A stretch of DNA of 64,000 nucleotides from positions 1 to 64,000 of the IMG/VR virus record IMGVR_UViG_3300035670_010555. One strand, 5' to 3'. The notes under the pieces are model-generated. The model was not told where the DNA came from, made no database searches, and was given only the letters and a program-made list of their open reading frames with translations. Below, piece by piece: positions 1 through 9,447 of this stretch. The position numbers were made by a program, and so were the translations under genes. The DNA is from a virus. Position 1 is the first letter of the stretch. The number at the start of each line of letters is the position of its first letter.

Positions 1-424
1 TAGTTCCTGAAGTTCCGCTTGTACCTGAAGTACCGCTTGTACCTGATGTACCAGATGTTCCTGAAGTCCCTGAAGTACCACTTGTACCACTTGTTCCCGA
101 AGTACCACTAGTTCCTGAAGTTCCGCTAGTACCTGAAGTTCCGCTAGTACCCGATGTACCATTGGTACCACTAGTTCCTGACGTACCACTTGTTCCTGAA
201 GTTCCACTTGTTCCTGAAGTTCCACTTGTTCCTGATGTTCCGCTAGTACCTGATGTACCACTTGTACCATCGGTTCCACTTGTACCATCGGTTCCACTTG
301 TACCCGATGTTCCCGAAGTACCACTAGTGCCAGAGGTACCACTAGTTCCTGATGTCCCCGAAGTTCCGCTAGTACCTGATGTCCCATCCGTTCCTGAAGA
401 ACCAGATGACCCAGATGTACCATT
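1..424 (-). repeat. Second Gly-Thr-Ser coding tandem array, continues past window edge
   Basis: Same 9-bp unit as the main array and in the same reading frame, after a non-repetitive stretch of about 500 bp. True length is unknown because the window ends inside it. Confidence 0.85.
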
Positions 425-3400
425 TACAATACCCAACGTAGTTTGTGCGTAGGAGTAATGTATCGAACCTTCAGTCGCTAAGGTAACTGTTCCTGTGACA
501 CTTCCTGTATTTGTTGCACGTACCTTAACAAGTATTTGGTCCGAAACTGTGAAAGTGTATCCAGTTTGATATACATCAGAAATTTCCATCGTAAACGTTG
601 GTGAATCCGATAATATAGGTGTTGGATCTGACGAGAATAAAAATGTTTCCGTACCTCCCGTAGTTCTTTTATACACCTCACAGAATATATCGAAAGCAGT
701 ACCACTTGATTTATAACTATGTAAAAAGAATTGCCATATTCCCGCAGGAATTGATGTAACCCCCGGAAAACCTGTATCCGTCAAAAATGACTGAATTGTA
801 TCTGTTAAACCAGATGCAATCGATGGCGATATTATAGTTTGTTCACCAGTATCCGTTGGAGATATCGAAAACTCCTTATATGGGCCTGAAGTGATTGACT
901 CATTGAAGTAGTATATGGCCCCTCCCGAAACCCCATTTACACCTGATGTTCCACTAGTACCTGAAGTACCAGACGTTCCGCTAGTACCTGATGTTCCCGA
1001 TGTTCCTGAGGTACCACTAGTTCCTGAAGTACCCGAAGTACCCGAAGTACCTGAGGTTCCTGATGTACCACTAGTTCCTGAAGTTCCACTAGTTCCTGAT
1101 GTACCTGAAGTACCCGATGTACCACTAGTACCTGAGGTTCCTGAAGTACCTGACGTACCACTTGTCCCTGATGTACCTGAAGTACCCGATGTACCGCTAG
1201 TTCCCGATGTACCACTAGTTCCCGATGTACCTGACGTACCACTTGTACCTGATGTACCTGATGTACCCGATGTACCACTAGTACCCGAAGTACCTGAGGT
1301 TCCTGATGTACCGCTAGTTCCTGAGGTTCCTGATGTACCGTCCGTTCCACTCGTACCCGATGTACCACTAGTGCCTGAGGTTCCTGATGTACCGCTAGTT
1401 CCTGATGTACCGCTAGTTCCTGATGTACCACTAGTACCTGATGTACCATCCGTTCCTGAGGTTCCTGATGTTCCACTAGTTCCTGAGGTACCTGATGTTC
1501 CACTAGTTCCAGATGTTCCCGAAGTTCCGGAAGTACCAGACGTCCCACTAGTACCTGATGTACCTGATGTACCACTAGTTCCAGACGTTCCACTAGTTCC
1601 AGATGTTCCCGAAGTACCACTAGTACCCGACGTACCACTTGTCCCTGATGTACCTGAAGTACCGTCCGTTCCACTTGTCCCTGATGTACCGCTAGTACCT
1701 GATGTACCGCTAGTACCTGAGGTACCACTAGTACCTGATGTTCCACTAGTACCTGATGTTCCACTAGTTCCAGATGTTCCACTAGTACCTGATGTCCCTG
1801 ATGTACCACTAGTACCTGATGTACCACTAGTACCTGATGTACCACTAGTACCTGATGTTCCCGATGTTCCTGAGGTACCACTAGTACCTGAGGTTCCACT
1901 AGTACCTGATGTTCCACTAGTCCCTGAAGTACCGCTAGTACCTGATGTTCCACTTGTACCTGAGGTTCCACTCGTACCTGAGGTGCCAGAAGTCCCACTA
2001 GTGCCAGATGTCCCATCAGTTCCACTTGTACCAGATGTACCACTAGTACCAGATGTGCCGGAAGTACCACTTGTTCCACTAGTTCCACTAGTTCCACTTG
2101 TTCCTGATGTACCAGAAGTTCCGCTGGTACCACTAGTTCCAGATGTTCCACTAGTCCCTGAAGTTCCTGACGTACCAGAAGTTCCTGAGGTGCCCGAAGT
2201 TCCACTAGTTCCTGAGGTACCAGAAGTTCCACTAGTGCCACTTGTTCCTGATGTTCCGCTTGTTCCTGAAGTTCCGCTGGATCCTGAAGTTCCTGATGTT
2301 CCATTCACACCCGAAAGACCTGATGTTCCTGAAGTCCCACTTGTTCCTGAGGTACCACTTGTTCCTGATGTACCACTTGTTCCTGAGGTACCACTTGTTC
2401 CTGAGGTACCACTTGTTCCTGAGGTACCACTTGTTCCACTAGTACCACTTGTTCCTGATGTTCCATCAGTTCCACTAGTACCTGATGTACCTGAAGTACC
2501 AGATGTTCCTGATGTTCCTGATGTTCCTGAAGTACCACTAGTTCCAGATGTTCCTGAAGTACCACTAGTACCTGAAGTACCACTAGTACCTGAGGTACCA
2601 CTTGTCCCACTAGTGCCCGATGTTCCTGAAGTACCCGATGTACCCGATGTACCCGATGTACCACTAGTACCTGATGTACCACTAGTTCCAGATGTTCCTG
2701 AAGTACCACTAGTACCTGAAGTACCCGATGTTCCACTCGTACCTGATGTTCCCGATGTTCCTGAAGTACCCGATGTACCACTAGTACCTGATGTTCCTGA
2801 TGTGCCACTAGTTCCTGAAGTACCTGACGTACCACTAGTACCTGAGGTGCCACTAGTACCTGAGGTGCCACTAGTACCTGAGGTACCACTAGTTCCTGAT
2901 GTCCCTGACGTACCCGAAGTACCATCAGTTCCCGAAGTACCATCAGTTCCACTAGTACCATCAGTTCCACTAGTACCTGAAGTACCAGATGTCCCTGAAG
3001 TACCACTAGTTCCTGATGTACCACTTGTACCTGATGTTCCCGAAGTACCAGATGTACCAGATGTTCCTGATGTTCCTGATGTCCCATCGGTACCTGAAGT
3101 ACCTGATGTTCCCGAAGTACCACTTGTGCCACTGGTCCCTGAAGTTCCACTAGTTCCTGATGTTCCGTCTGTTCCTGATGTTCCGTCTGTTCCTGATGTT
3201 CCGTCTGTTCCTGATGTCCCATCGGTACCTGAAGTACCTGAGGTTCCACTTGTACCTGATGTACCAGATGTTCCTGATGTTCCCGAAGTACCTGATGTAC
3301 CACTTGTACCTGAAGTACCATTCGTTCCCGCCGAACCAGATGTACCCGCTTGCCCAATAATATTTAACGTAAATTGAGTATCGTTTGGTATTGAACCAAC

Positions 3401-3940
3401 TCCACCTGTTGCCACTTGTAAAACTTCATAATCTTCATAATTCGAAACCAAAGGGTCAACCGCTGTAATTCGTAATAATTTGAAAAAAGTTGAATCATCA
3501 ACTCTGACTATTTTAAGTGTTGTTCCAACTGTAAGGGTATTAAGTAAACTTTGAAAGTTTTGAGCAGGATTGAATGCTATGTCATTTATTGTAATCCCTG
3601 TGGTTGTTAAAGAAAAATCGTCCCCTGTGTTGAGTGAAAAATACCCTGTTCCAGGATCTGTCATACTAGTACTTCCAGTAAATCTCCAAACCGCAACATT
3701 ACCATCCAAACCCGATGTACCTGAAGACCCACTAGAACCCGAAGATCCGCTAGAACCTGATGTTCCAGCAGTTCCTGAAGTACCACTTGTACCACCTGAA
3801 ATGCTTGCAGTTAATGAAGAAAATGCAATTTGACCTGAGGTTCCAGAGGTTCCTCCTGTGAAGTCAGTGACAATATAAAATCTATCGTTGGATGACGCAG
3901 ATAATACTATGGGTAAATCAGTTATTCTAGTGTTCGACAT
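1..3940 (-). CDS. Collagen-like Gly-Thr-Ser repeat protein, probable tail fibre (3' end outside window)
   Basis: The frame opens at ATG 3938-3940 (MSNTRITDLP) and stays open to the window edge, over 1,310 codons, so the C-terminus is missing. Residues 1-46 are non-repetitive; about 47-78 hold a short Gly-Ser/Thr-Ser run; 80-195 form a folded-looking segment; about 196-1003 are almost pure Gly-x-y triplets (x mostly Thr or Ser, y mostly Ser, sometimes Asp); 1004-1172 are non-repetitive; triplets resume to the edge. Gly at every third position is the collagen triple-helix pattern, and such repeats are common in phage fibres as trimeric shafts. It is the last gene seen of the tail cluster, which fits a fibre or adhesin. 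Fibre function is inferred from the repeats and context; no receptor-binding domain is visible. The frame was checked at several points through the non-repeat segments. Confidence 0.85.
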   Translation of the reverse strand, partial: MSNTRITDLPIVLSASSNDRFYIVTDFTGGTSGTSGQIAFSSLTASISGGTSGTSGTAGTSGSSGSSGSSGSSGTSGLDGNVAVWRFTGSTSMTDPGTGYFSLNTGDDFSLTTTGITINDIAFNPAQNFQSLLNTLTVGTTLKIVRVDDSTFFKLLRITAVDPLVSNYEDYEVLQVATGGVGSIPNDTQFTLNIIGQAGTSGSAGTNGTSGTSGTSGTSGTSGTSGTSGTSGTSGTSGTDGTSGTDGTSGTDGTSGTDGTSGTSGTSGTSGTSGTSGTSGTSGTDGTSGTSGTSGTSGTSGTSGTSGTSGTSGTSGTSGTSGTSGTDGTSGTDGTSGTDGTSGTSGTSGTSGTSGTSGTSGTSGTSGTSGTSGTSGTSGTSGTSGTSGTSGTSGTSGTSGTSGTSGTSGTSGTSGTSGTSGTSGTSGTSGTSGTSGTSGTSGTSGTSGTSGTSGTSGTSGTSGTSGTSGTSGTSGTSGTSGTSGTSGTSGTDGTSGTSGTSGTSGTSGTSGTSGTSGTSGTSGTSGTSGTSGTSGTSGTSGLSGVNGTSGTSGSSGTSGTSGTSGTSGTSGTSGTSGTSGTSGTSGTSGTSGTSGTSGTSGTSGTSGTSGTSGTSGTSGTSGTSGTSGTSGTSGTSGTSGTDGTSGTSGTSGTSGTSGTSGTSGTSGTSGTSGTSGTSGTSGTSGTSGTSGTSGTSGTSGTSGTSGTSGTSGTSGTSGTSGTSGTSGTSGTSGTSGTSGTSGTSGTSGTSGTSGTSGTDGTSGTSGTSGTSGTSGTSGTSGTSGTSGTSGTSGTSGTSGTSGTSGTSGTSGTSGTSGTSGTSGTSGTSGTDGTSGTSGTSGTSGTSGTSGTSGTSGTSGTSGTSGTDGTSGTSGTSGTSGTSGTSGTSGTSGTSGTSGTSGTSGTSGTSGTSGTSGTSGTSGTSGTSGTSGTSGTSGTSGTSGTSGTSGTSGTSGTSGTSGTSGTSGTSGTSGTSGTSGTSGTSGTSGTSGTSGTSGTSGVNGVSGGAIYYFNESITSGPYKEFSISPTDTGEQTIISPSIASGLTDTIQSFLTDTGFPGVTSIPAGIWQFFLHSYKSSGTAFDIFCEVYKRTTGGTETFLFSSDPTPILSDSPTFTMEISDVYQTGYTFTVSDQILVKVRATNTGSVTGTVTLATEGSIHYSYAQTTLGIVNGTSGSSGSSGTDGTSGTSGTSGTSGTSGTSGTSGTSGTSGTSGTDGTSGTDGTSGTSGTSGTSGTSGTSGTSGTSGTSGTSGTSGTNGTSGTSGTSGTSGTSGTSGTSGTSGTSGTSGTSGTSGTSGTSGTSGTSGTSGT
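930..3353 (-). repeat. 9-bp tandem repeat array encoding Gly-Thr/Ser-Ser triplets
   Basis: About 2.4 kb of degenerate 9-bp units (sense GGTACTAGT-like) with scattered Asp, Ala and Asn codons. Roughly 270 triplets. Synonymous variation between units (GGT/GGA/GGG, ACT/ACA/ACG) keeps the copies from being identical, so the array is old or under selection for the protein pattern. Confidence 0.9.
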
Positions 3941-3943
3941 AAC

Positions 3944-3952
3944 TTATAAATA
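3944..3952 (-). promoter_or_regulatory. TATTTAT motif before the collagen-like gene
   Basis: Sense strand TATTTATAA, only 3 nt before the ATG. If it were a -10 element, transcription would begin inside the gene, so this copy argues for caution about the promoter reading of the motif. Confidence 0.25.
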
Positions 3953-3998
3953 TTTTTCTATTTATTTTTTTCTCTATATCATTTTTTTATTTTTCGTT

Positions 3999-4328
3999 CT
4001 ATAGAGGAACGTCACCTGATGATTGTAAAACCAAACTGTCACCACTTTGAGTTATTATAATAATTCCATTTTGAGTTATGATGAAATCACCAAACACGCA
4101 GGTCAATACCTTAAATACCTGACAATTGTTGGTATCTACCATTTTTAGTAAAATTTCAGGTGCAGTTTGGAATATTGAAGGAATAACTGTATTATATTCA
4201 ACTTGTGGAGGGACTGCCCCACTGATTGTGCCAAGAAACGTTTCATAGTTTCCATATATGTCAGATATGTAGACATTAATTGGTGGAGTTCCTCCTGTTA
4301 CCGATGTTACAACTACCTGATTACTCAT
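3999..4328 (-). CDS. Small SprB-like tail protein
   Basis: 109 aa starting MSNQVVVTSV at 4328, chosen because its ATG overlaps the TGA of the upstream SprB-repeat gene (ATGA), a typical coupling signal; an in-frame ATG lies 9 bases upstream at 4337. Residues about 5-75 look like one degenerate SprB-type unit (GGTPP near the start, a DTNNC turn later). The C-terminus ends in a short beta-like repeat rich in ITQ and SGD. Probably an accessory of the adhesin just upstream; function unproven. Confidence 0.7.
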   Translation of the reverse strand: MSNQVVVTSVTGGTPPINVYISDIYGNYETFLGTISGAVPPQVEYNTVIPSIFQTAPEILLKMVDTNNCQVFKVLTCVFGDFIITQNGIIIITQSGDSLVLQSSGDVPL

Positions 4329-6460
4329 GATAAACAAATTATATTATAGTCTATAACTAGATCGATTACTATTTCTTCTCCTTCTAAAGAAGTATTATTT
4401 CTACTTGTTTCGATAGTTATTTGATTATTTAATTGGTCGATACTAACATTCCCTACACCAGGTATTCCCAACAACAAATTACGAATTGTATTATACCATT
4501 GGTTATCAGTTGGAACTTGAACCAAAGAAGTTGATGTAAAGAAATTTTGAGTTACAATTATCCCTGATGGATTTACTGAAACTTTTGCAGTGAATGTTGC
4601 GCTTATTAAATCACAACTTGTATTTCCTGATGTTAAATCAAAGAATCCTTCATTCAACATTTGTAATAATCCAAATTTGGTCGGAGACTGGATGTTAAAT
4701 ACTTCAGCCCCCATAACATAAGTCTGATAAGATGTCGAGTTTGTATTACAGGTTATCGTAGTGTTTTTCGTTAATGAGCAACCATTTGCGTCTACCACGG
4801 TCAAAGAATAGGTACCCGCAGTCAATCCACTAACTTGAATTTGTTGTGGTTCATTTGGTACATTGTCGGACCAATTGAAACTAAATGGTGGTTCTCCAGA
4901 AGTAATGAATGCCGTAATTTTTCCACTTGACCCACTACCACAGGAAGTACTATATAAAGAATAATTTAAGGATTGACTACTTGGAACTAATATGTTTGTT
5001 GTTTGAACACATCCATCCGCATCAGTCACCGTAATAACATGAGTACCTGATGATAAATTATTGAAAGTTACTGCAGTCAAATTTGTGTCAATCACATTTT
5101 GTACTCCATCAACAGAATAATCTAATGGTAATGTTGCCCCTGTTGTAGTAAAAATCGTCACAGACCCATTATTTTGGTTACAACTTGTTCCAACGACTTG
5201 TGTTGATATTGTAAATTTGTTTTGGGCGACTAAAGTAACTTCTTCCAAGAAAGAACAACCAGTATTGTCTGAGACACCTACAGTATAAGTTCCTCCACTC
5301 AAGTTATTAAATATTTGAGTTGTTTGAGAATTACTAATATTCAATTGATTACCAGTCGGATAAATTAAAGTATAGGTATAAGGTGAATTGCCCCCAACAA
5401 CAGTTACAGTAATTGAACCATTCGTACTTGAACAGGTTGAATTTTGCCCTTGAGCAGTAACACTTGTAATTCCACCAGGAGTTTCAAGTGTAGTTCCTGC
5501 AAACATTTGGCAAAGGCCCGCGTCCGTTACCTGAAAATTGTATTGCCCTGCAGACAATCCTGAAAGTGTGAATGTTCTTGAATATGAAACTAAAACATCA
5601 CCTGTAGATGCCGAATAGTAAAAAGGTGCAGTTCCACCTGTGATGGTCATGTTAATGACTCCATTTGATTGGAGACACGTTGGAGCGGTTGATGTAAATA
5701 TCCCAAGCCCAACTGAATTAACATCAGTTATTGTTGCCGACTTCGATAAAACACAACCAAAAGCATCAGTAACTTCAACAGAATATACGCCTGAAGTTAA
5801 TCCTGTAATTGTGCTACCTGTCTGCGCATTGCTCCACAAATAACTATATGGTGCTTGTCCCGTTTGACCCGTTACAAAAATTTTACCTATAGGGGTTCCT
5901 CCACAACTTGAGTTAGGTACTGTATATAATCCAAAATCCAAAGGAGTTGATTCTTCAATAATAAAAGTTTGGGTGAATGCAGTACAACCACCCAAATCAG
6001 TAACACCTAAATAGTAAGTTCCAGCACTTAATTGTCCAAAGACAACAGCATCTGTATTTGTGGTGGCTGAAGAGATATAATTATTATTTATATCATATAG
6101 TGAAAAATTTGTAGAAGAATATAATGATGTTGAAGACCCTGTCACCGAACCATTATTACTACCACAAGTTGTATTCTGAACCGCAACTATAGAACCACAA
6201 ACTCCACTTGAGATGGGTATGTTTAATAGAAATTCATTGTTGGTCGGTAAACTACTATCATTAACCCTTAATTGATATACATTACTTGCCAATCCTACCA
6301 ATGATGCTGGTTGTGTTGTAATTGTTTGTGATGCGTAAGATGGATTCAGAAATTGTACGGTATATGGAGGTGTTCCAGCACTGACGAAAAGATTGAATGC
6401 CCCTGAATTATTATTGGAGCAATCACCAGTTACCGTTATATTATAATTTAATACCGCCAT
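4325..6460 (-). CDS. SprB-repeat tail adhesin
   Basis: 711 aa. From about residue 5 to 570 it consists of at least six repeats of about 75-85 residues with the SprB pattern: Cys...NG, then GG..PY.Y.WS, then L..G.Y.V.VTD..GC. This repeat family is known from Bacteroidota gliding adhesins and other surface proteins, so it points to host-derived adhesive modules on the virion. Residues about 575-711 are a different domain resembling the end of the next gene's product. The start overlaps the previous stop as TAATG at 6458-6462, so the two are translationally coupled. Most likely a baseplate-attached adhesin or fibre; receptor unknown. Confidence 0.8.
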   Translation of the reverse strand: MAVLNYNITVTGDCSNNNSGAFNLFVSAGTPPYTVQFLNPSYASQTITTQPASLVGLASNVYQLRVNDSSLPTNNEFLLNIPISSGVCGSIVAVQNTTCGSNNGSVTGSSTSLYSSTNFSLYDINNNYISSATTNTDAVVFGQLSAGTYYLGVTDLGGCTAFTQTFIIEESTPLDFGLYTVPNSSCGGTPIGKIFVTGQTGQAPYSYLWSNAQTGSTITGLTSGVYSVEVTDAFGCVLSKSATITDVNSVGLGIFTSTAPTCLQSNGVINMTITGGTAPFYYSASTGDVLVSYSRTFTLSGLSAGQYNFQVTDAGLCQMFAGTTLETPGGITSVTAQGQNSTCSSTNGSITVTVVGGNSPYTYTLIYPTGNQLNISNSQTTQIFNNLSGGTYTVGVSDNTGCSFLEEVTLVAQNKFTISTQVVGTSCNQNNGSVTIFTTTGATLPLDYSVDGVQNVIDTNLTAVTFNNLSSGTHVITVTDADGCVQTTNILVPSSQSLNYSLYSTSCGSGSSGKITAFITSGEPPFSFNWSDNVPNEPQQIQVSGLTAGTYSLTVVDANGCSLTKNTTITCNTNSTSYQTYVMGAEVFNIQSPTKFGLLQMLNEGFFDLTSGNTSCDLISATFTAKVSVNPSGIIVTQNFFTSTSLVQVPTDNQWYNTIRNLLLGIPGVGNVSIDQLNNQITIETSRNNTSLEGEEIVIDLVIDYNIICLS

Positions 6461-9447
6461 TAGTTATTAGTACAGTTTATACTTATATTTATCCCCGAAT
6501 TCAAGGAAAGTGTCTCATTAATATTTCTTTCAGTACAAGTAAGACTTGTTATTGTTAATAAATTACCATTCAAGAAATATGTAAATCCATAATCATATAG
6601 TTGTGGAAGATACTGTATTAAAGCGTTTCTCCACATTGTATTAGTTGGAACATCCGTCAAACCATATCCAACATAAAATAATTCTTGAATTATAATATCT
6701 CCTCCAATTCTTAAATCAACATACCAACTACTTTCAACTGAATTCTGAATACAATCATTTAATGTTAATCCACTCTGTACCAACATATTATTAACTCTAT
6801 TTGACAAAATACTACTAAAATTACTCACATCTACATCTCCATTCAACCAAGGAAATATGTTAAAGTCTGTATATTCAGTTGTACATGTATAATCAAAAAT
6901 GTTTGAAATTATAAAACAAGGTTCGACAGGTACAGGAATAAACTGACATCCTCTTTGTCTTCGATAAACAAACTTCTGTCTTTGGAATATTGAGTTTTCC
7001 ATTCTTACCCCCGTATTCCATATTGTTGTTGCGGGAATCATTTGTTCCACCAACTTCATCCAAAAAGGACCAATACCATTTACATAATCAATTAATTTCT
7101 GATAGGTATATTTGTTATTTGGTAATCCAACGGTGCTTTCTGATTCGATATATTTCCAAAAAATTGATTGTAGTGTTGGATAACCTCCTGTCTTTCCGTC
7201 AGTGATGTACTGACGGTTTCTAACATTAATCATGTTCTCCCAAAAAGTTTGAGAGAATTCAAAAAATGTTTTCTTTTTTGGCTGTGGATTTATGAATGTA
7301 GAATCCACACCACCAGGGACTGGATATCCAACTGTCAATCCTGATTCAGGTATGGGATAATCGTATCTTCTTGATTGGTCCCAAACATCATAAACTAAAC
7401 CTTGCGCAGGATTTAAGAAAAGGTCAACGTTTTTAACATTTAATACTAACTTTTCATTGTCTACGAAATAATAGGCATTATAATCAGCGCTTGTTGAAAC
7501 TCTTATTCTGTCATCTTCTTCTAACCAAGACTTATTATTATCAACTACTTTTTTTAGTTTGAATCCTTCAGTCATGAATGGGAAATTCCTAAATCTATTC
7601 AAGTAAGTTTGACCGTAAGTAAACGGAGCCAACTGTGTTTGAATATTAAAATTTTGCCCTGTAAATACCTGTCCTGTTACAGTAACTTCGTCAGGACTTC
7701 TGTGTGATGGTGTTGATTCATACCATCCAGACCCTATTTGAAAGAAATAACTTTCAGTGTTAGCAGGTGCTTTCGGAAACCCTGCTAAATCAACAGGATA
7801 GTCGTCCAATCTTGTATTCACATCTTGATATGTGTTAGTGGATGTAAATGCGCTGAAAGTTTGACCCTTAATTTTATAAGTTGAACCAGGTATAAAACCT
7901 GGAGTACTTTGAACATATGTACCTCCTGAAATTGCCGCCCATTGAACCCCAAATTGGTCCATGTTTATTTTTTGGTCAGCTAAATAGATGTGTTCATTGA
8001 ATTCTATTAACGAATCGGGAGCACCAATTAACCTCAACATAAATTCAACAGACCTTCTTGTTCCTTTTGATTTGAATAAATAAGACGCATTTAGAATTAA
8101 ATTACGATAAAATGCATAGTTTAATTCTGTTGGTGTTAACGCTCTAGCATATCCGGGATATGTTGGAGTTGATGTATTACCAAACACCGAGCTTAGAAAA
8201 TCTTCATTTGTAATAGGAGAGAAGTTTGAACTCCACCCAAGTGTTTGAGCCAAGTTAACCAAAAGTTGTGATGGAATATCGTTTGAAGGATTATAACTAA
8301 CTGAATTCATGTACGCCAACGCGTCTATAAATTGTTTGATTTGGTCAAAACTTCTACCATATATTTGAAATATTTTTTCTACTTTTTGCCCTAACGTATC
8401 AAATTCTTTCAACGAATCTGTAACTAAAAATCTTGAAATTAAATTAGTTTTGAATGAATCTAAATTAACCGCTATCTCTTCTAGCTGCCCCAAATAATTT
8501 TCGAATAAAAAAGACCTAATATCTAAATTCCAAGAGCCTTCCTTAGGCCATGTTACTTGTTGAAAGTCTGTAAAAAATTGACCTGACTCATTCTGTTGTG
8601 GTACTTGGAAAACTGCGGTATATTCAGGTCTTATAAGTCGATTTAACAAGAATTTTTGTACCTCATCGAAATCCTCCGCAAAAATTCTATCAACAACAAA
8701 ATCATTAGGTCTTATTTGGAAACCCTCATTAGATGTTGTTGCAGTTATGCCGAATGGAGCTCCTGAAACAATAAATTCAATGAATCCTGTAGATAATGTT
8801 TCTGATGGTGTAAATGCAACGACATTAAAAATGTTATCATTAATTGAAATACAATAATCCAAATACGTGTTATATAAATTTCTATACTTAGAAACCGTAA
8901 TTTCTCTTATAGATAAGTTCGTTGTTGCACTTAAAGAATAATCAATGTCAAATGGGTTGTTAATTCTACTAACATCGATTCTAAATGATGTTTCATTTAA
9001 TGTAGAGTCATATTCAATATTGGTTGCAGTTGCACCAGTGACAAAATCATTATTATTAAATACAATATCCAAAGATGCTGGAAATCTATGTATAATTTCA
9101 GTAATAGAAACTTGGAACCTTTTACTCAAGGAACCATACATCGAAAAATTTAGAACCTGTGATACATCATAGTTCGGATATACTCTGAACTGTGTGGCCA
9201 TTATAGCTCTACTCTCGGTTAAGTCATTAATATTTAACCCTTCCAAACTTATTGGTTCGGAGAACGCTCCTACGTTGAACGTTCTAGTAGTTCTTTCCGT
9301 AACCGAAGTTGTGAACTCAAAGTTACCTTGCGTAAGTCCTCCCCCTTCTACCGTTTGTAATCCTACAATATTGTCAGAGAAGGTTGCAGCCCCACTACCT
9401 GGTCGTGGTGGGTAAAAAAATTTGGTAGTCCTTTGAGTCGTAGCCAT
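6460..9447 (-). CDS. Large tail/baseplate protein with P2 gpI-like region
   Basis: 995 aa. Residues about 335-485 match the pattern of phage tail proteins of the P2 gpI type: a helical stretch with conserved turns, then 'FYRNLILNASYLFKSKGT' followed by RRSVEFMLRLIG, seen in baseplate components that connect wedges to fibres. The rest is beta-rich with no recognised domain. The last 130 residues share a pattern with the C-terminus of the following SprB gene (VPT...W...L...N.LTI.S..C). Coupled at both ends by TAATG overlaps. A structural baseplate or fibre-connector role is inferred from this region and position. Confidence 0.7.
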   Translation of the reverse strand: MATTQRTTKFFYPPRPGSGAATFSDNIVGLQTVEGGGLTQGNFEFTTSVTERTTRTFNVGAFSEPISLEGLNINDLTESRAIMATQFRVYPNYDVSQVLNFSMYGSLSKRFQVSITEIIHRFPASLDIVFNNNDFVTGATATNIEYDSTLNETSFRIDVSRINNPFDIDYSLSATTNLSIREITVSKYRNLYNTYLDYCISINDNIFNVVAFTPSETLSTGFIEFIVSGAPFGITATTSNEGFQIRPNDFVVDRIFAEDFDEVQKFLLNRLIRPEYTAVFQVPQQNESGQFFTDFQQVTWPKEGSWNLDIRSFLFENYLGQLEEIAVNLDSFKTNLISRFLVTDSLKEFDTLGQKVEKIFQIYGRSFDQIKQFIDALAYMNSVSYNPSNDIPSQLLVNLAQTLGWSSNFSPITNEDFLSSVFGNTSTPTYPGYARALTPTELNYAFYRNLILNASYLFKSKGTRRSVEFMLRLIGAPDSLIEFNEHIYLADQKINMDQFGVQWAAISGGTYVQSTPGFIPGSTYKIKGQTFSAFTSTNTYQDVNTRLDDYPVDLAGFPKAPANTESYFFQIGSGWYESTPSHRSPDEVTVTGQVFTGQNFNIQTQLAPFTYGQTYLNRFRNFPFMTEGFKLKKVVDNNKSWLEEDDRIRVSTSADYNAYYFVDNEKLVLNVKNVDLFLNPAQGLVYDVWDQSRRYDYPIPESGLTVGYPVPGGVDSTFINPQPKKKTFFEFSQTFWENMINVRNRQYITDGKTGGYPTLQSIFWKYIESESTVGLPNNKYTYQKLIDYVNGIGPFWMKLVEQMIPATTIWNTGVRMENSIFQRQKFVYRRQRGCQFIPVPVEPCFIISNIFDYTCTTEYTDFNIFPWLNGDVDVSNFSSILSNRVNNMLVQSGLTLNDCIQNSVESSWYVDLRIGGDIIIQELFYVGYGLTDVPTNTMWRNALIQYLPQLYDYGFTYFLNGNLLTITSLTCTERNINETLSLNSGINISINCTNN

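Noticed and set aside
1-3353. CRISPR-like array
   Set aside because: Units are 9 bp, coding and without spacers.
937-3357. Minus-strand frames rich in His-Gln-Glu-Leu-Val (455 and 350 aa)
   Set aside because: Out-of-frame readings of the same array; the in-frame Gly-Thr-Ser reading is continuous with MSNTRITDLP and unique sequence.
915-3377. Plus-strand 820-aa Val-Pro repeat frame (and a 96-aa one at 162-452)
   Set aside because: It is the antisense of the Gly-Thr-Ser repeat gene; the 9-bp unit leaves several frames open. The minus-strand frame also continues through non-repeat segments on both sides, which the plus frame does not.
6990-9415. Plus-strand small ORFs opposite the tail genes
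   Set aside because: They are antisense shadows of long minus-strand genes with no domains or upstream signals.
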